Source of the DNA: Nonomuraea jabiensis
Lineage (GTDB): Bacteria > Actinomycetota > Actinomycetes > Streptosporangiales > Streptosporangiaceae
Assembly: GCF_014204795.1 (NCBI RefSeq)
Contig: NZ_JACHMB010000001.1
Coordinates: 12,242,501-12,306,500, forward strand
DNA length: 64,000 nucleotides
Direction: 5' to 3'
Shown here: piece after piece, positions 15,953-23,338 of the stretch
How positions within the stretch are numbered: position 1 is the stretch's first letter
How the letters are laid out: each line of letters begins with the position of its first letter
Made by a program: the position numbers and the translations under genes
Notes under the pieces: model-generated
What the model saw: only the letters and a program-made list of their open reading frames with translations
What the model was told of the DNA's origin: nothing
Database searches by the model: none

Positions 15953-16906
15953 ATGATCAGCTACGGGCTCAGCGTCGAGGACCTTGCCGACACCCGGTTC
16001 GCGATCTCGCCGCTGTCCGAGACGGTGTTCAGCCTGCGGGTGCTGCGGGAGCCCGGCTTGCACGCGCTGCACCTGCCGTGGCGCAGGGCGGTGCTCGGCG
16101 AACTCGACGCGGCCGACGTCGACCTGCTCCTGTCCCTGGTCGGGGAACGGCTCGTCCTGCCGGACTTCCTGACCCCTCGGCCGACGACGTTCGCCCCGGC
16201 CTTCGAGGAAGAGCTGGCCCTCGTCCGGCAGACAGCCCCAGAGCACGCCCGCCGCGACCTGCTGGCCGCGCTTGTCACCGGGCCGGTCCCCGCTGACGAC
16301 GCCGCTGCCGCCAGGTTCCGCGACGCGACCTGCGAGCTGCTGCAGCGCTACTGGGAGCTGGCCATCGAACCGGTCTGGCCCAGGATGCGGCTGATCCTGG
16401 AAGCCGACATGACCTACCGGGCACGGCAACTCGCCATGGGCGGGGCGCGCCTGCTGTTCGCCGACATGCACCCGAACCTGCGCTGGCATGAGGGGGTGCT
16501 GTACATCGCCAAGATGATCGCACGGCACCACGTCCCCTCGTCCGGCCTCGGGCTGCTGTTGATGCCGTCGGTGTTCGCCCACAAGCCGGCCCCGCCCTTC
16601 CACCCCGACGTACCGCCGAGCCTGGTCTATCCCAGCCGCGCCGTCGCCACGTTGTGGACGCCGCCCCCGGCTCCGGACACGACCGCTCTGACCAGGTTGC
16701 TCGGCGCGCCCCGCGCCAGGCTGCTCCACCTGCTCGGTGAGCCACTGCCGACGATCGAGCTCGCGCGCCGCCTGCGCGTCACCTCCAGCGCCATCTCCCA
16801 GCACTTGCGCGTCATGCACGCCACGGGCCTGGTCATCCGGGTCCGCCACGGACGGCAGGTCCTGTACCGGCGCAGCCCGCTCGGTGACCAGCTCGCCGCC
16901 CCTTGA
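15953..16906 (+). CDS. DUF5937 / ArsR-type transcriptional regulator
   Basis: A 317-residue regulator. The N-terminal DUF5937 region is recognisable by RFAISPLSETVFSLRVLREP and ERLVLPDFLTPRP. The C-terminal ArsR-like winged helix reads ELARRLRVTSSAISQHLRVM, then GLVIRVRHGRQVLYRRSPLG. ATG 15953 gives the standard N-terminus (MISYGLSVEDL). It lacks obvious metal-binding Cys, so it probably senses an organic ligand. It diverges from the FabG-like SDR. Confidence 0.85.
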   Translation: MISYGLSVEDLADTRFAISPLSETVFSLRVLREPGLHALHLPWRRAVLGELDAADVDLLLSLVGERLVLPDFLTPRPTTFAPAFEEELALVRQTAPEHARRDLLAALVTGPVPADDAAAARFRDATCELLQRYWELAIEPVWPRMRLILEADMTYRARQLAMGGARLLFADMHPNLRWHEGVLYIAKMIARHHVPSSGLGLLLMPSVFAHKPAPPFHPDVPPSLVYPSRAVATLWTPPPAPDTTALTRLLGAPRARLLHLLGEPLPTIELARRLRVTSSAISQHLRVMHATGLVIRVRHGRQVLYRRSPLGDQLAAP

Positions 16907-17023
16907 GCACGTCGAGGCATGTGACAGTCCGGCCGGAGAAATCCGGTCGACAGGCACGCCACGGTGCACTGTGATGGTCAAGCCCGCCCGCCGCCCGGAG
17001 CGGGCCGATCGCAGGAGGTGCTC

Positions 17024-17923
17024 TTGGCAACCGTGAGAACCGCGCACACCCGCCCCACGATCAATGCCGCACTGGTCAGGAGGCTGGTCGATACGCAGTT
17101 CCCACAATGGGCCGCGTTGCCTCTGGAGCTGCTCGATCCGGCCGGCTCGGACCATGTGATCTACCGGCTGGGCGAGCAGCTGTCCGTCCGGCTGCCCCGC
17201 CACGACGGCGCCATCGGACAGGCCGAGAAGGAACGTGAGTGGCTGCCCCGGCTCGCCCCGCGACTGCCCCTGGCCATCCCGGTACCGGTAGGAGTGGGCG
17301 AGCCCGACTTCGGCTATCCGTGGCGGTGGGCGGTGTCCCGCTGGCTGGAGGGCGAGGTGGCGACCGTCGAGGCACTGGCCGACTCGTCCGCGGCCGCCGT
17401 CCGACTGGCGGAATTCCTGGCCGCCCTTCAGCAGTTCAGGTCCGAGGACGTTCAGGCCATGGAGGCCCGCGAGGACCTCATCGGCCGGCCGCTGGCCGAC
17501 CGGGATCGCGCGACGCGGGCCGCCATAGCAGAGGTCGGCGACGCCTTCGACACCACTGCCATGACCGAACTGTGGAACGCGGCCCTGAACGCCCCAGGAT
17601 GGGATCGACGGCCGGCCTGGTTCCACGGCGACTTCCACACCGGCAACCTGCTGACCGTCGACGGCCGGCTCAGCGCGGTCATCGACTTCGGCGGGCTCGG
17701 CATCGGCGATCCGGCCTGTGATCTGACCATCGCCTTCACCCTGATGTCGGCCGACAGCCGGGCCGTCTTCCGCGCCACGCTCGATGTGGACGACGCCACC
17801 TGGACCCGGGGTCGCGGCTGGGCCCTTGCCACCGGTCTGAACGCCTACACCACCTATGCCGCCATCAACCCGAGGGTCGCCGCGCAGACCACCCGTCAGA
17901 TCACCGAGGCCCTCATCGGCTAG
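17024..17923 (+). CDS. Aminoglycoside phosphotransferase (APH) family protein
   Basis: A 299-residue kinase-fold protein. RLPRHDGAIGQAEKE contains the ATP-site region, WFHGDFHTGNLL the catalytic loop with Asp and Asn, and AVIDFGGLGIGDPACDL the Mg-binding Asp. The start is TTG 17024, because AGGAGG lies 5 nt before it; GTG 17033 is the alternative. The family phosphorylates aminoglycosides, macrolides or small cell metabolites. Without close relatives to compare I would not call it a resistance gene. Confidence 0.85.
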   Translation: MATVRTAHTRPTINAALVRRLVDTQFPQWAALPLELLDPAGSDHVIYRLGEQLSVRLPRHDGAIGQAEKEREWLPRLAPRLPLAIPVPVGVGEPDFGYPWRWAVSRWLEGEVATVEALADSSAAAVRLAEFLAALQQFRSEDVQAMEAREDLIGRPLADRDRATRAAIAEVGDAFDTTAMTELWNAALNAPGWDRRPAWFHGDFHTGNLLTVDGRLSAVIDFGGLGIGDPACDLTIAFTLMSADSRAVFRATLDVDDATWTRGRGWALATGLNAYTTYAAINPRVAAQTTRQITEALIG

Positions 17924-18006
17924 AACAGACTTCGGTGGAAGGCCGGAGCCCGGGATCCGTACTGGTGGAAGCCTCCTGGCAAGCCTGGCGGGCCCAGTTT
18001 CCCCAC

Positions 18007-19413
18007 CTAGGGACCAGAGGGCCACAAATGCACCGGAAGCCCCGACAGTGACAGCTCGCGGTAACGCTGGACGAGTCGTTCCCTGTCGCCCTCGAAACGC
18101 TCCAGAGCCTCCCGCTGCCAGACCGCGCCCGTGCGGCGCAGCCGGGTGCGCTGCGCGATCACGTCCAGCGCGCGGTCGGCGTCCGACGGCGTCACCCCCG
18201 CCCCGAGCAGCCCTTCCCGCGCCTCGGGCAGCAGGCGGAGCACCAGGTCGGCGGCCTCGAACTCGACGTCGGAGCCGGGCCAGGAGAGCTTGGCGTCCAG
18301 CCCGTGCATGGCGGCGCGGTAGAAGTTCTGGTACGCCTCCCCGAACCGGAAGCCGGTCAGATCCCGCTCCGCCTGCGACAGCGTGAGCCCGAGCAGGAAC
18401 GCGGTGTTGGCCGCCATGTCCGCGCACGACGGGCCCGCCGGCAGCGCCCGCATCTCGATCCGCAGGTGGCCGCCGTCGGCCGGGTCGTACACGGGCCGGT
18501 TCCACTGCCAGATCGTGCCCTGGTGCAGCCGCAGCTCCGGCACCTCGTACGGCTCCGCGTCGTCCCTCAGATCGGGCAGCACGGGGTCGTAGTCCCGCAC
18601 GTACCGCTCGAACAGCTCATACGCCCCTTCCCGCACCCAGTCGGAGCCGAACGTGACCCGCCCGTCCCTGCGCTCGCGGCGCTGCACGTCCCGGTCGTCG
18701 GCGGCCTCCTCCATCAGCGCGATGCGCGTCTCCTCCCACAGCCGCCTGCCGAGGAAGAACGGCGAGTTCCCGCAGGCGGCCAGCACCGGGCCGATGGCGA
18801 GCTGCGCGGCGTTGAACAGCCGCGCGAAGCGCTCGGGCGGCGTGCGGATGTGCACCTGCCAGGAGGTGTTGGCGCTCTCGAGGATCACGTCCTCCACCGA
18901 CAGCTCCAGATCGTCGATCTTGACCAGGAACGGCTCCAGCCGCAGCCGCCTGATGCCCCTGCTCATGGCCCGGTAGCGGTTCTGGTCGCTCATCGCGCCG
19001 ACCGTGAAGTCCTCGGCGTCGAGCGTGGGCAGGATGCCGATGGGCAGCGCGCCCCCACCCTCCACCGCGCCGTCCACCTTGACGATCGTCTCCTGCACCT
19101 CGCCGCTCAGCCGCTCGAAGGGCCGGCCGGCCAGCGGCGTCGGGGTGAGGTTCACCTCGAGGTTGTAGCGGCCCAGCTCCAGGACCACGCGGGGGTCGCC
19201 GAGGGCTTCGAGCACCTGGCTGTTGCGGGGCAGCGGCCGGCCCCGCTCGTCGATCAGGAACAGCTCCAGCTCGGCCCCGATGGTGGCCGGGCCCTGGCCG
19301 AAGCCGGGGGTGGCGAGCAGCTCGCGCAGCACGCCGAGCTGCTCCCGGATCCGCTCCCCGAAGGCGGCGTACTCCGCCTCGGTGAACCGCTCCTTATCTA
19401 GGTCTTGTCCCAT
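18007..19413 (-). CDS. Glutamate-cysteine ligase-like (GCS2 family) carboxylate-amine ligase
   Basis: A 468-residue ATP-grasp-related ligase. TIGAELELFLIDERGRPLPR holds the metal-binding acidic residues, YNLEVNLTP the substrate strand, and SANTSWQVHIRTPPERFARL the GCS2 signature. The predicted reaction is ATP-dependent amide bond formation between glutamate and an amine such as cysteine. In actinomycetes several paralogues exist, and only some are EgtA-type in ergothioneine synthesis; no egt genes are near. ATG 19413 follows AAGGGG. Confidence 0.8.
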   Translation of the reverse strand: MGQDLDKERFTEAEYAAFGERIREQLGVLRELLATPGFGQGPATIGAELELFLIDERGRPLPRNSQVLEALGDPRVVLELGRYNLEVNLTPTPLAGRPFERLSGEVQETIVKVDGAVEGGGALPIGILPTLDAEDFTVGAMSDQNRYRAMSRGIRRLRLEPFLVKIDDLELSVEDVILESANTSWQVHIRTPPERFARLFNAAQLAIGPVLAACGNSPFFLGRRLWEETRIALMEEAADDRDVQRRERRDGRVTFGSDWVREGAYELFERYVRDYDPVLPDLRDDAEPYEVPELRLHQGTIWQWNRPVYDPADGGHLRIEMRALPAGPSCADMAANTAFLLGLTLSQAERDLTGFRFGEAYQNFYRAAMHGLDAKLSWPGSDVEFEAADLVLRLLPEAREGLLGAGVTPSDADRALDVIAQRTRLRRTGAVWQREALERFEGDRERLVQRYRELSLSGLPVHLWPSGP

Positions 19414-19448
19414 CACCCCCTTCTGTCCTATTCACCAGGGTTGACACC

Positions 19449-20159
19449 TCACCAATTGACAGATCCTCGGTCTTCCAGGAACGCTCCGGTGGGGCCGTCC
19501 GCGTCGAGGGTCGCGAGCCGCACGGCGATGGCGGCGCCCTGCTCGGCCGTCCGGAACCCGCTGTGCCCGTTGAGGTCGGTGGCGCAGTAGCCGGGGTTGG
19601 CCGCGTTCACCTTGATCGGGGTGTCGATCAGCTCCTTGGCGTAGCTGACGGTGACCATGTTGAGCGCGGTCTTGGAGGAGTTGTAGGGCATGATGTTGAC
19701 GTCCCAGTAGGGGCTCTCCCGGTCCATCGCCCTGGCCAGCGAGCCCAGCTCGCTCGTCATGTTCACGATCCGGCCGGCCTCCGACTCCCGCAGCAGCGGC
19801 AGCATCGCGTTGGTGACCGTCACCACGCCGAACACGTTCGTCTCGTAGACCTCCCTGAGCACCCCGGCGGGGGTGGCGCTGGGGTGCGGGTCCATGAAGC
19901 CGCCGGTGATCCCGGCGTTGTTGACCAGGATGTCCAGCCGGCCGTACTCCTGCTCGACCCACTTCGCGGCGGCGGCCACGCTCGCCTCGTCGGTCACGTC
20001 GAGCCGCACGTACGGCTGCCCCAGCCGCCCCGCGGCGGCCCGCCCGCGCTCCTCGTCGCGCGCCCCCACGATCGTGGTGACACCCTGCTCGGCCAGCAGC
20101 CGCGCGATCTCGTAGCCGATTCCCTTGTTGGCGCCCGTGATGAGGGCGATCTTCGTCAT
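19449..20159 (-). CDS. Short-chain dehydrogenase, carbonyl-reductase-like
   Basis: A 236-residue SDR resembling carbonyl reductases. ALITGANKGIGYEIARLLAE is the cofactor loop, ILVNNAGITGG follows, then NMTSELGSL and YNSSK with the catalytic Tyr and Lys. The acidic DVTDEAS after the third strand is usual. ATG 20159 is preferred to the GTG three codons earlier. It diverges from an MmyB-type regulator 104 bp away, repeating the oxidoreductase/XRE pairing seen near 12 kb. Confidence 0.86.
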   Translation of the reverse strand: MTKIALITGANKGIGYEIARLLAEQGVTTIVGARDEERGRAAAGRLGQPYVRLDVTDEASVAAAAKWVEQEYGRLDILVNNAGITGGFMDPHPSATPAGVLREVYETNVFGVVTVTNAMLPLLRESEAGRIVNMTSELGSLARAMDRESPYWDVNIMPYNSSKTALNMVTVSYAKELIDTPIKVNAANPGYCATDLNGHSGFRTAEQGAAIAVRLATLDADGPTGAFLEDRGSVNW

Positions 20160-20263
20160 GCCGTCCACGTTCGCCCAGGTCGCAGCGGATCCGGGAGAGA
20201 CCTGGGGAGGCTGGTATCAGCGGTGCCACCCACGCGCGGCCGGACATCACCGAGGATGGAGGC

Positions 20264-21094
20264 ATGAACCGCGACGAACTCGCCGACTTCCTGCGCGTCA
20301 GGCGCTCCCGTGTCACCCCCGCCGAGGTCGGCCTGCCGGGCGGCGAGCGGCGCCGCACGCCGGGCCTGCGCAGGCAGGAGGTCGCGCAGCTCGCGGGCAT
20401 GTCGATCGACTACTACATCCGGCTGGAGCAGGGCCGGGGCCCGCACCCGTCCAGGCAGGTGCTCAACGCGCTGGCCCGGGCGCTCATGCTGAGCCAGGAC
20501 GAGCGCGCCCACCTGCTCCACCTGGCCGGGCACGCGGTGGAGACGCCCCGGATCCGGGAGGACCTGCCCGAGAGCCTGCTGCACCTGATCGGGTTCCTGG
20601 AGGAGGTCCCCGCGTACGTGCTGGACGCCAGGTACGACCTCCGCGCCTGGAACCCCCTGGCCGGCGCGCTGATGGGCGGCCTCGACACCGTGGGCCCGGA
20701 CGACCTCAACGTCATCCGCTGGGTCTTCATGTCGCCCGACATCGCCGAGCACCTCAGCGACGAGGAGAAGGGCCGCTTCGCCCGCGCCTCCGTCGCCGAC
20801 CTGCGCGCCGCCGCGGGCCGCTACCCCGACGACCGCAAGCTCCAGGCGCTGGTCGCCGAGATGCTCGCGCTCAGCCCGCACTTCGCCGAGCTGTGGGCCA
20901 GGTACGAGGTCGAGATCCGCAGGGAGCAGCGCAAACAGGTCACGCATCCGCTGGTCGGCACCATCGACGCGATCTGCCAGGTCATGCCCGTGCCCGACCG
21001 TGACGACCTCCGCCTCGTCCTCTACACCACCGAACCCGGTTCGCCCTCCCACCAGGCCTTGCGCGACCTGCGGCAACTGACCCTAAGCTCATGA
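20264..21094 (+). CDS. XRE-family regulator with MmyB-like ligand-binding domain
   Basis: A 276-residue relative of the regulator at 11310-12200. TPGLRRQEVAQLAGMSIDYY with LEQGRGP is the DNA-binding part. YVLDARYDLRAWNPLAGALM and LVLYTTEPGSPSHQALRDLR are the ligand domain and its characteristic end. It lies between a divergent SDR and a zinc dehydrogenase that begins one base after its stop, so the dehydrogenase is co-transcribed and probably regulated together with the SDR. Confidence 0.87.
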   Translation: MNRDELADFLRVRRSRVTPAEVGLPGGERRRTPGLRRQEVAQLAGMSIDYYIRLEQGRGPHPSRQVLNALARALMLSQDERAHLLHLAGHAVETPRIREDLPESLLHLIGFLEEVPAYVLDARYDLRAWNPLAGALMGGLDTVGPDDLNVIRWVFMSPDIAEHLSDEEKGRFARASVADLRAAAGRYPDDRKLQALVAEMLALSPHFAELWARYEVEIRREQRKQVTHPLVGTIDAICQVMPVPDRDDLRLVLYTTEPGSPSHQALRDLRQLTLSS

Positions 21095-21095
21095 G

Positions 21096-22133
21096 ATGCG
21101 AGCGGTTGCGTTTGACATCTTCGGTGGTGAGCTCGACGTGCGCGAGCTGCCCGACCCGTCCCCTGCCCCGCACGGAGCGGTGATCAGGGTCGAGGCGACG
21201 GGGCTGTGCCGGTCCGACTGGCACGGCTGGCAGGGCCACGATCCCGACATCAAGGTCCTGCCCCACGTGCCGGGCCACGAGCTGGCGGGCGTCGTCGAGG
21301 CGGTCGGCTCCGACGTGCGCGGCTGGCTGCCGGGGGCGCGCGTGACGGTCCCGTTCGTCTGCGCCTGCGGGTCGTGCCCGTCCTGCGTCACCGGCGACCA
21401 GCAGGTGTGCGAGCGGCAGACGCAGCCGGGCTTCACCCACTGGGGCTCGTTCGCCGAGTACGTGGCCATCGACCACGCGGACGTCAACCTGATCGCGATC
21501 CCCGAGGACATGGACTACGCCACGGCGGCCGGGCTCGGCTGCCGCTTCGCCACCGCCTTCCGCGCCGTGGCGCAGGTCGGCGAGGTGCGGCCGGGCGAGT
21601 GGGTGGCGGTGCACGGGTGCGGCGGCGTGGGCCTGTCGGCCGTGATGATCGCGACGGCGGCCGGGGCCCGCGTGGTGGCCGTGGACATCAGCACCGACGC
21701 CCTGCACCTGGCCGAGCGGGCGGGCGCCACGCACTTCGTCAACGGTTCGGCCGGGGACGTGGCGGCTCAGGTCAGGGAGCTGACCAGGGGCGGCGCCCAC
21801 GTGTCGATCGACGCGCTGGGCAGCCCGCAGACCTGCGCCGCCTCCGTCGAGAGCCTGCGCCGCAAGGGCCGCCACGTCCAGGTGGGGCTGCTGCCGGGCG
21901 GGCCGACGCCGGTGCCGATGGCCCGCGTGATCGGCCACGAGCTGCGGCTGCTGGGCAGCCATGGCATGGCCGCGCACGCGTACCCGCCGATGCTGGAGAT
22001 GATCAGGGCCGGGATCCTCCATCCCGACCAGCTCGTCACCCGCACGATCGGGCTGGCCGACGCCGGCAAGGCGCTGGCCTCGATCGGCTCGGTGCCGGGC
22101 GTCACGATGATCACTCCTCGAGCTCCACTCTGA
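21096..22133 (+). CDS. Zinc-dependent alcohol dehydrogenase
   Basis: A 345-residue medium-chain dehydrogenase. Catalytic zinc ligands sit in GLCRSDWHGW and VPGHELAGVVEAVGSD. CACGSCPSCVTGDQQVC gives the complete four-Cys structural zinc site, unlike the enzyme at 12.5 kb. The nucleotide loop is VHGCGGVGLSAVM. It starts 1 nt after the regulator stop and overlaps the convergent CMD-family gene by 23 nt at its end. It probably acts on an alcohol/aldehyde pair with NAD(P). Confidence 0.87.
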   Translation: MRAVAFDIFGGELDVRELPDPSPAPHGAVIRVEATGLCRSDWHGWQGHDPDIKVLPHVPGHELAGVVEAVGSDVRGWLPGARVTVPFVCACGSCPSCVTGDQQVCERQTQPGFTHWGSFAEYVAIDHADVNLIAIPEDMDYATAAGLGCRFATAFRAVAQVGEVRPGEWVAVHGCGGVGLSAVMIATAAGARVVAVDISTDALHLAERAGATHFVNGSAGDVAAQVRELTRGGAHVSIDALGSPQTCAASVESLRRKGRHVQVGLLPGGPTPVPMARVIGHELRLLGSHGMAAHAYPPMLEMIRAGILHPDQLVTRTIGLADAGKALASIGSVPGVTMITPRAPL

Positions 22134-22611
22134 GGGTCCGGAGCACGAGCGCCAGCATGGTGTAGTGGGCCACGAGCACGATCAGCTCGATCCTGCCGGG
22201 CTCGTCGTAGCGGTCGCAGAGCGCCGTCCAGGTGGCGTCGGTCAGGTCGCCGGCGTAGTGGAGGTCGTCGGCGACCTGGAGCACGAGCTGGTCCTCGACC
22301 GGCCACAGGGCGTCCGGGTGGCTCACCGAGGCGATCTCCAGGTCGCTGAGCCCGGCCTCGCTGCCCAGGCGCGCGTGGTGGGCCCACACGTAGGCACTGC
22401 CGGTGTGGTAGGCGGTGCGCAGGACGGCCAGTTCCCGGTCGCGGGCGGGCAGCGTGCCGTCGAGCAGCGCGCCGCCGAATCCCAGCCACTGCTTGAAGAG
22501 CGCGGGGTGGCGGGCCAGCGTGGTGAACACGTTCTGCGGATTCGCCTTCATGAAATCGTCCCATTCTTCGGGCGGGAGAGGGCGAACGCGTGGTTCCATG
22601 TCGGTGACCAT
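22111..22611 (-). CDS. Carboxymuconolactone decarboxylase (CMD)/AhpD-like protein
   Basis: A 166-residue protein of the CMD fold. The conserved core reads RDRELAVLRTAYHTGSAYVW with AHHARLGSEAGLSDLEI, and the C-terminal helix is RIELIVLVAHYTMLALVL. The paired Cys of AhpD-type peroxidase partners are absent (TGSAY instead), so disulfide chemistry is unlikely. The start may be 22611 or the internal ATG at 22599. The 3' end overlaps the plus-strand dehydrogenase gene by 23 nt. Confidence 0.8.
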   Translation of the reverse strand: MVTDMEPRVRPLPPEEWDDFMKANPQNVFTTLARHPALFKQWLGFGGALLDGTLPARDRELAVLRTAYHTGSAYVWAHHARLGSEAGLSDLEIASVSHPDALWPVEDQLVLQVADDLHYAGDLTDATWTALCDRYDEPGRIELIVLVAHYTMLALVLRTLRVELEE

Positions 22612-22729
22612 TCCCCAAAAGCAGCATGTTTGGTCTGACGGTTATTCGGCAGGACTTTTCACACTCAGGTCAATAAGTCAGGATAAGGGGGCCCGCAGAC
22701 GTTGCAAGCCTGGCCGACCGCAAGGACGC

Positions 22730-23338
22730 ATGGTGATTCGAACGTTGCTCGCTGAGGACATGAACCTGGTACGCGGGGCGCTCGTGGCGCTGCTGGCTTA
22801 TGAGGAAGACATCGAGGTTGTGGCCGAGGTCTCCAGGGGAGATCGCATCCTGGCCGCGGCCAGGGCCTCCCGCCCGGACGTGGCCGTGATCGACATCGCG
22901 TTACCCGGCAAGGACGGGCTCTCCGCCGCCGGCGAGCTGCACGCGAAGCTGCCCGAGTGCGGGGTGCTCATCCTGACCGGCGTGGGCACGCCGGGCCTGC
23001 TCAGGCAGGCGCTCGACGTGCACGTACGGGGCTTCATGGCCAAGGACGCGCCGCCGGACCGGCTGGCGGACGGGATCCGCCGGGTGGCCGAGGGAGAGCG
23101 GGTCATCGACTCGGAGCTGGCCATCGCGGCCATGCGGCCGCCCGAGGCGCCGCTGACGCCGCGCGAGCTGGACGTGATCGGGGCGGCGGCGGACGGGGCG
23201 TCGATCGGGGAGATCGCGGCGTCGCTGTTCCTGTCGGAGGGCACGGTACGCAACTACCTGTCCAAGACGACGGCCAAGCTGGGCGCCCGCAGCAGGATCG
23301 ACGCCATCCGCATCGCCAGGGAGTCAGGCTGGATCTGA
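22730..23338 (+). CDS. RamR/DesR-like response regulator, probable activator of the lanthipeptide cluster
   Basis: A 202-residue NarL/LuxR-type regulator. The receiver has the full phosphorylation set: acidic pair E9/D10, phospho-acceptor D55 in VIDIALPGKDG, Thr in LTGVG, and Lys in FMAKD. The C-terminal LuxR helix-turn-helix reads LTPRELDVIGAAADGASIGE, then FLSEGTVRNYLSKTTAKLGA. Leu58 is encoded by TTA (22901-22903), the codon that makes genes depend on bldA tRNA in Streptomyces. A GTG at 22733 is an alternative start. It converges on the peptidase gene with a 15-nt overlap. Its place beside a LanKC-precursor-ABC cluster matches ramR/amfR. Confidence 0.85.
   Translation: MVIRTLLAEDMNLVRGALVALLAYEEDIEVVAEVSRGDRILAAARASRPDVAVIDIALPGKDGLSAAGELHAKLPECGVLILTGVGTPGLLRQALDVHVRGFMAKDAPPDRLADGIRRVAEGERVIDSELAIAAMRPPEAPLTPRELDVIGAAADGASIGEIAASLFLSEGTVRNYLSKTTAKLGARSRIDAIRIARESGWI

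Noticed and set aside
16964..17923. RiPP precursor or resistance role for the APH-like gene
   Set aside because: The kinase fold is clear, but no antibiotic cluster is adjacent, and the lanthipeptide genes begin 5 kb away, with other genes between.
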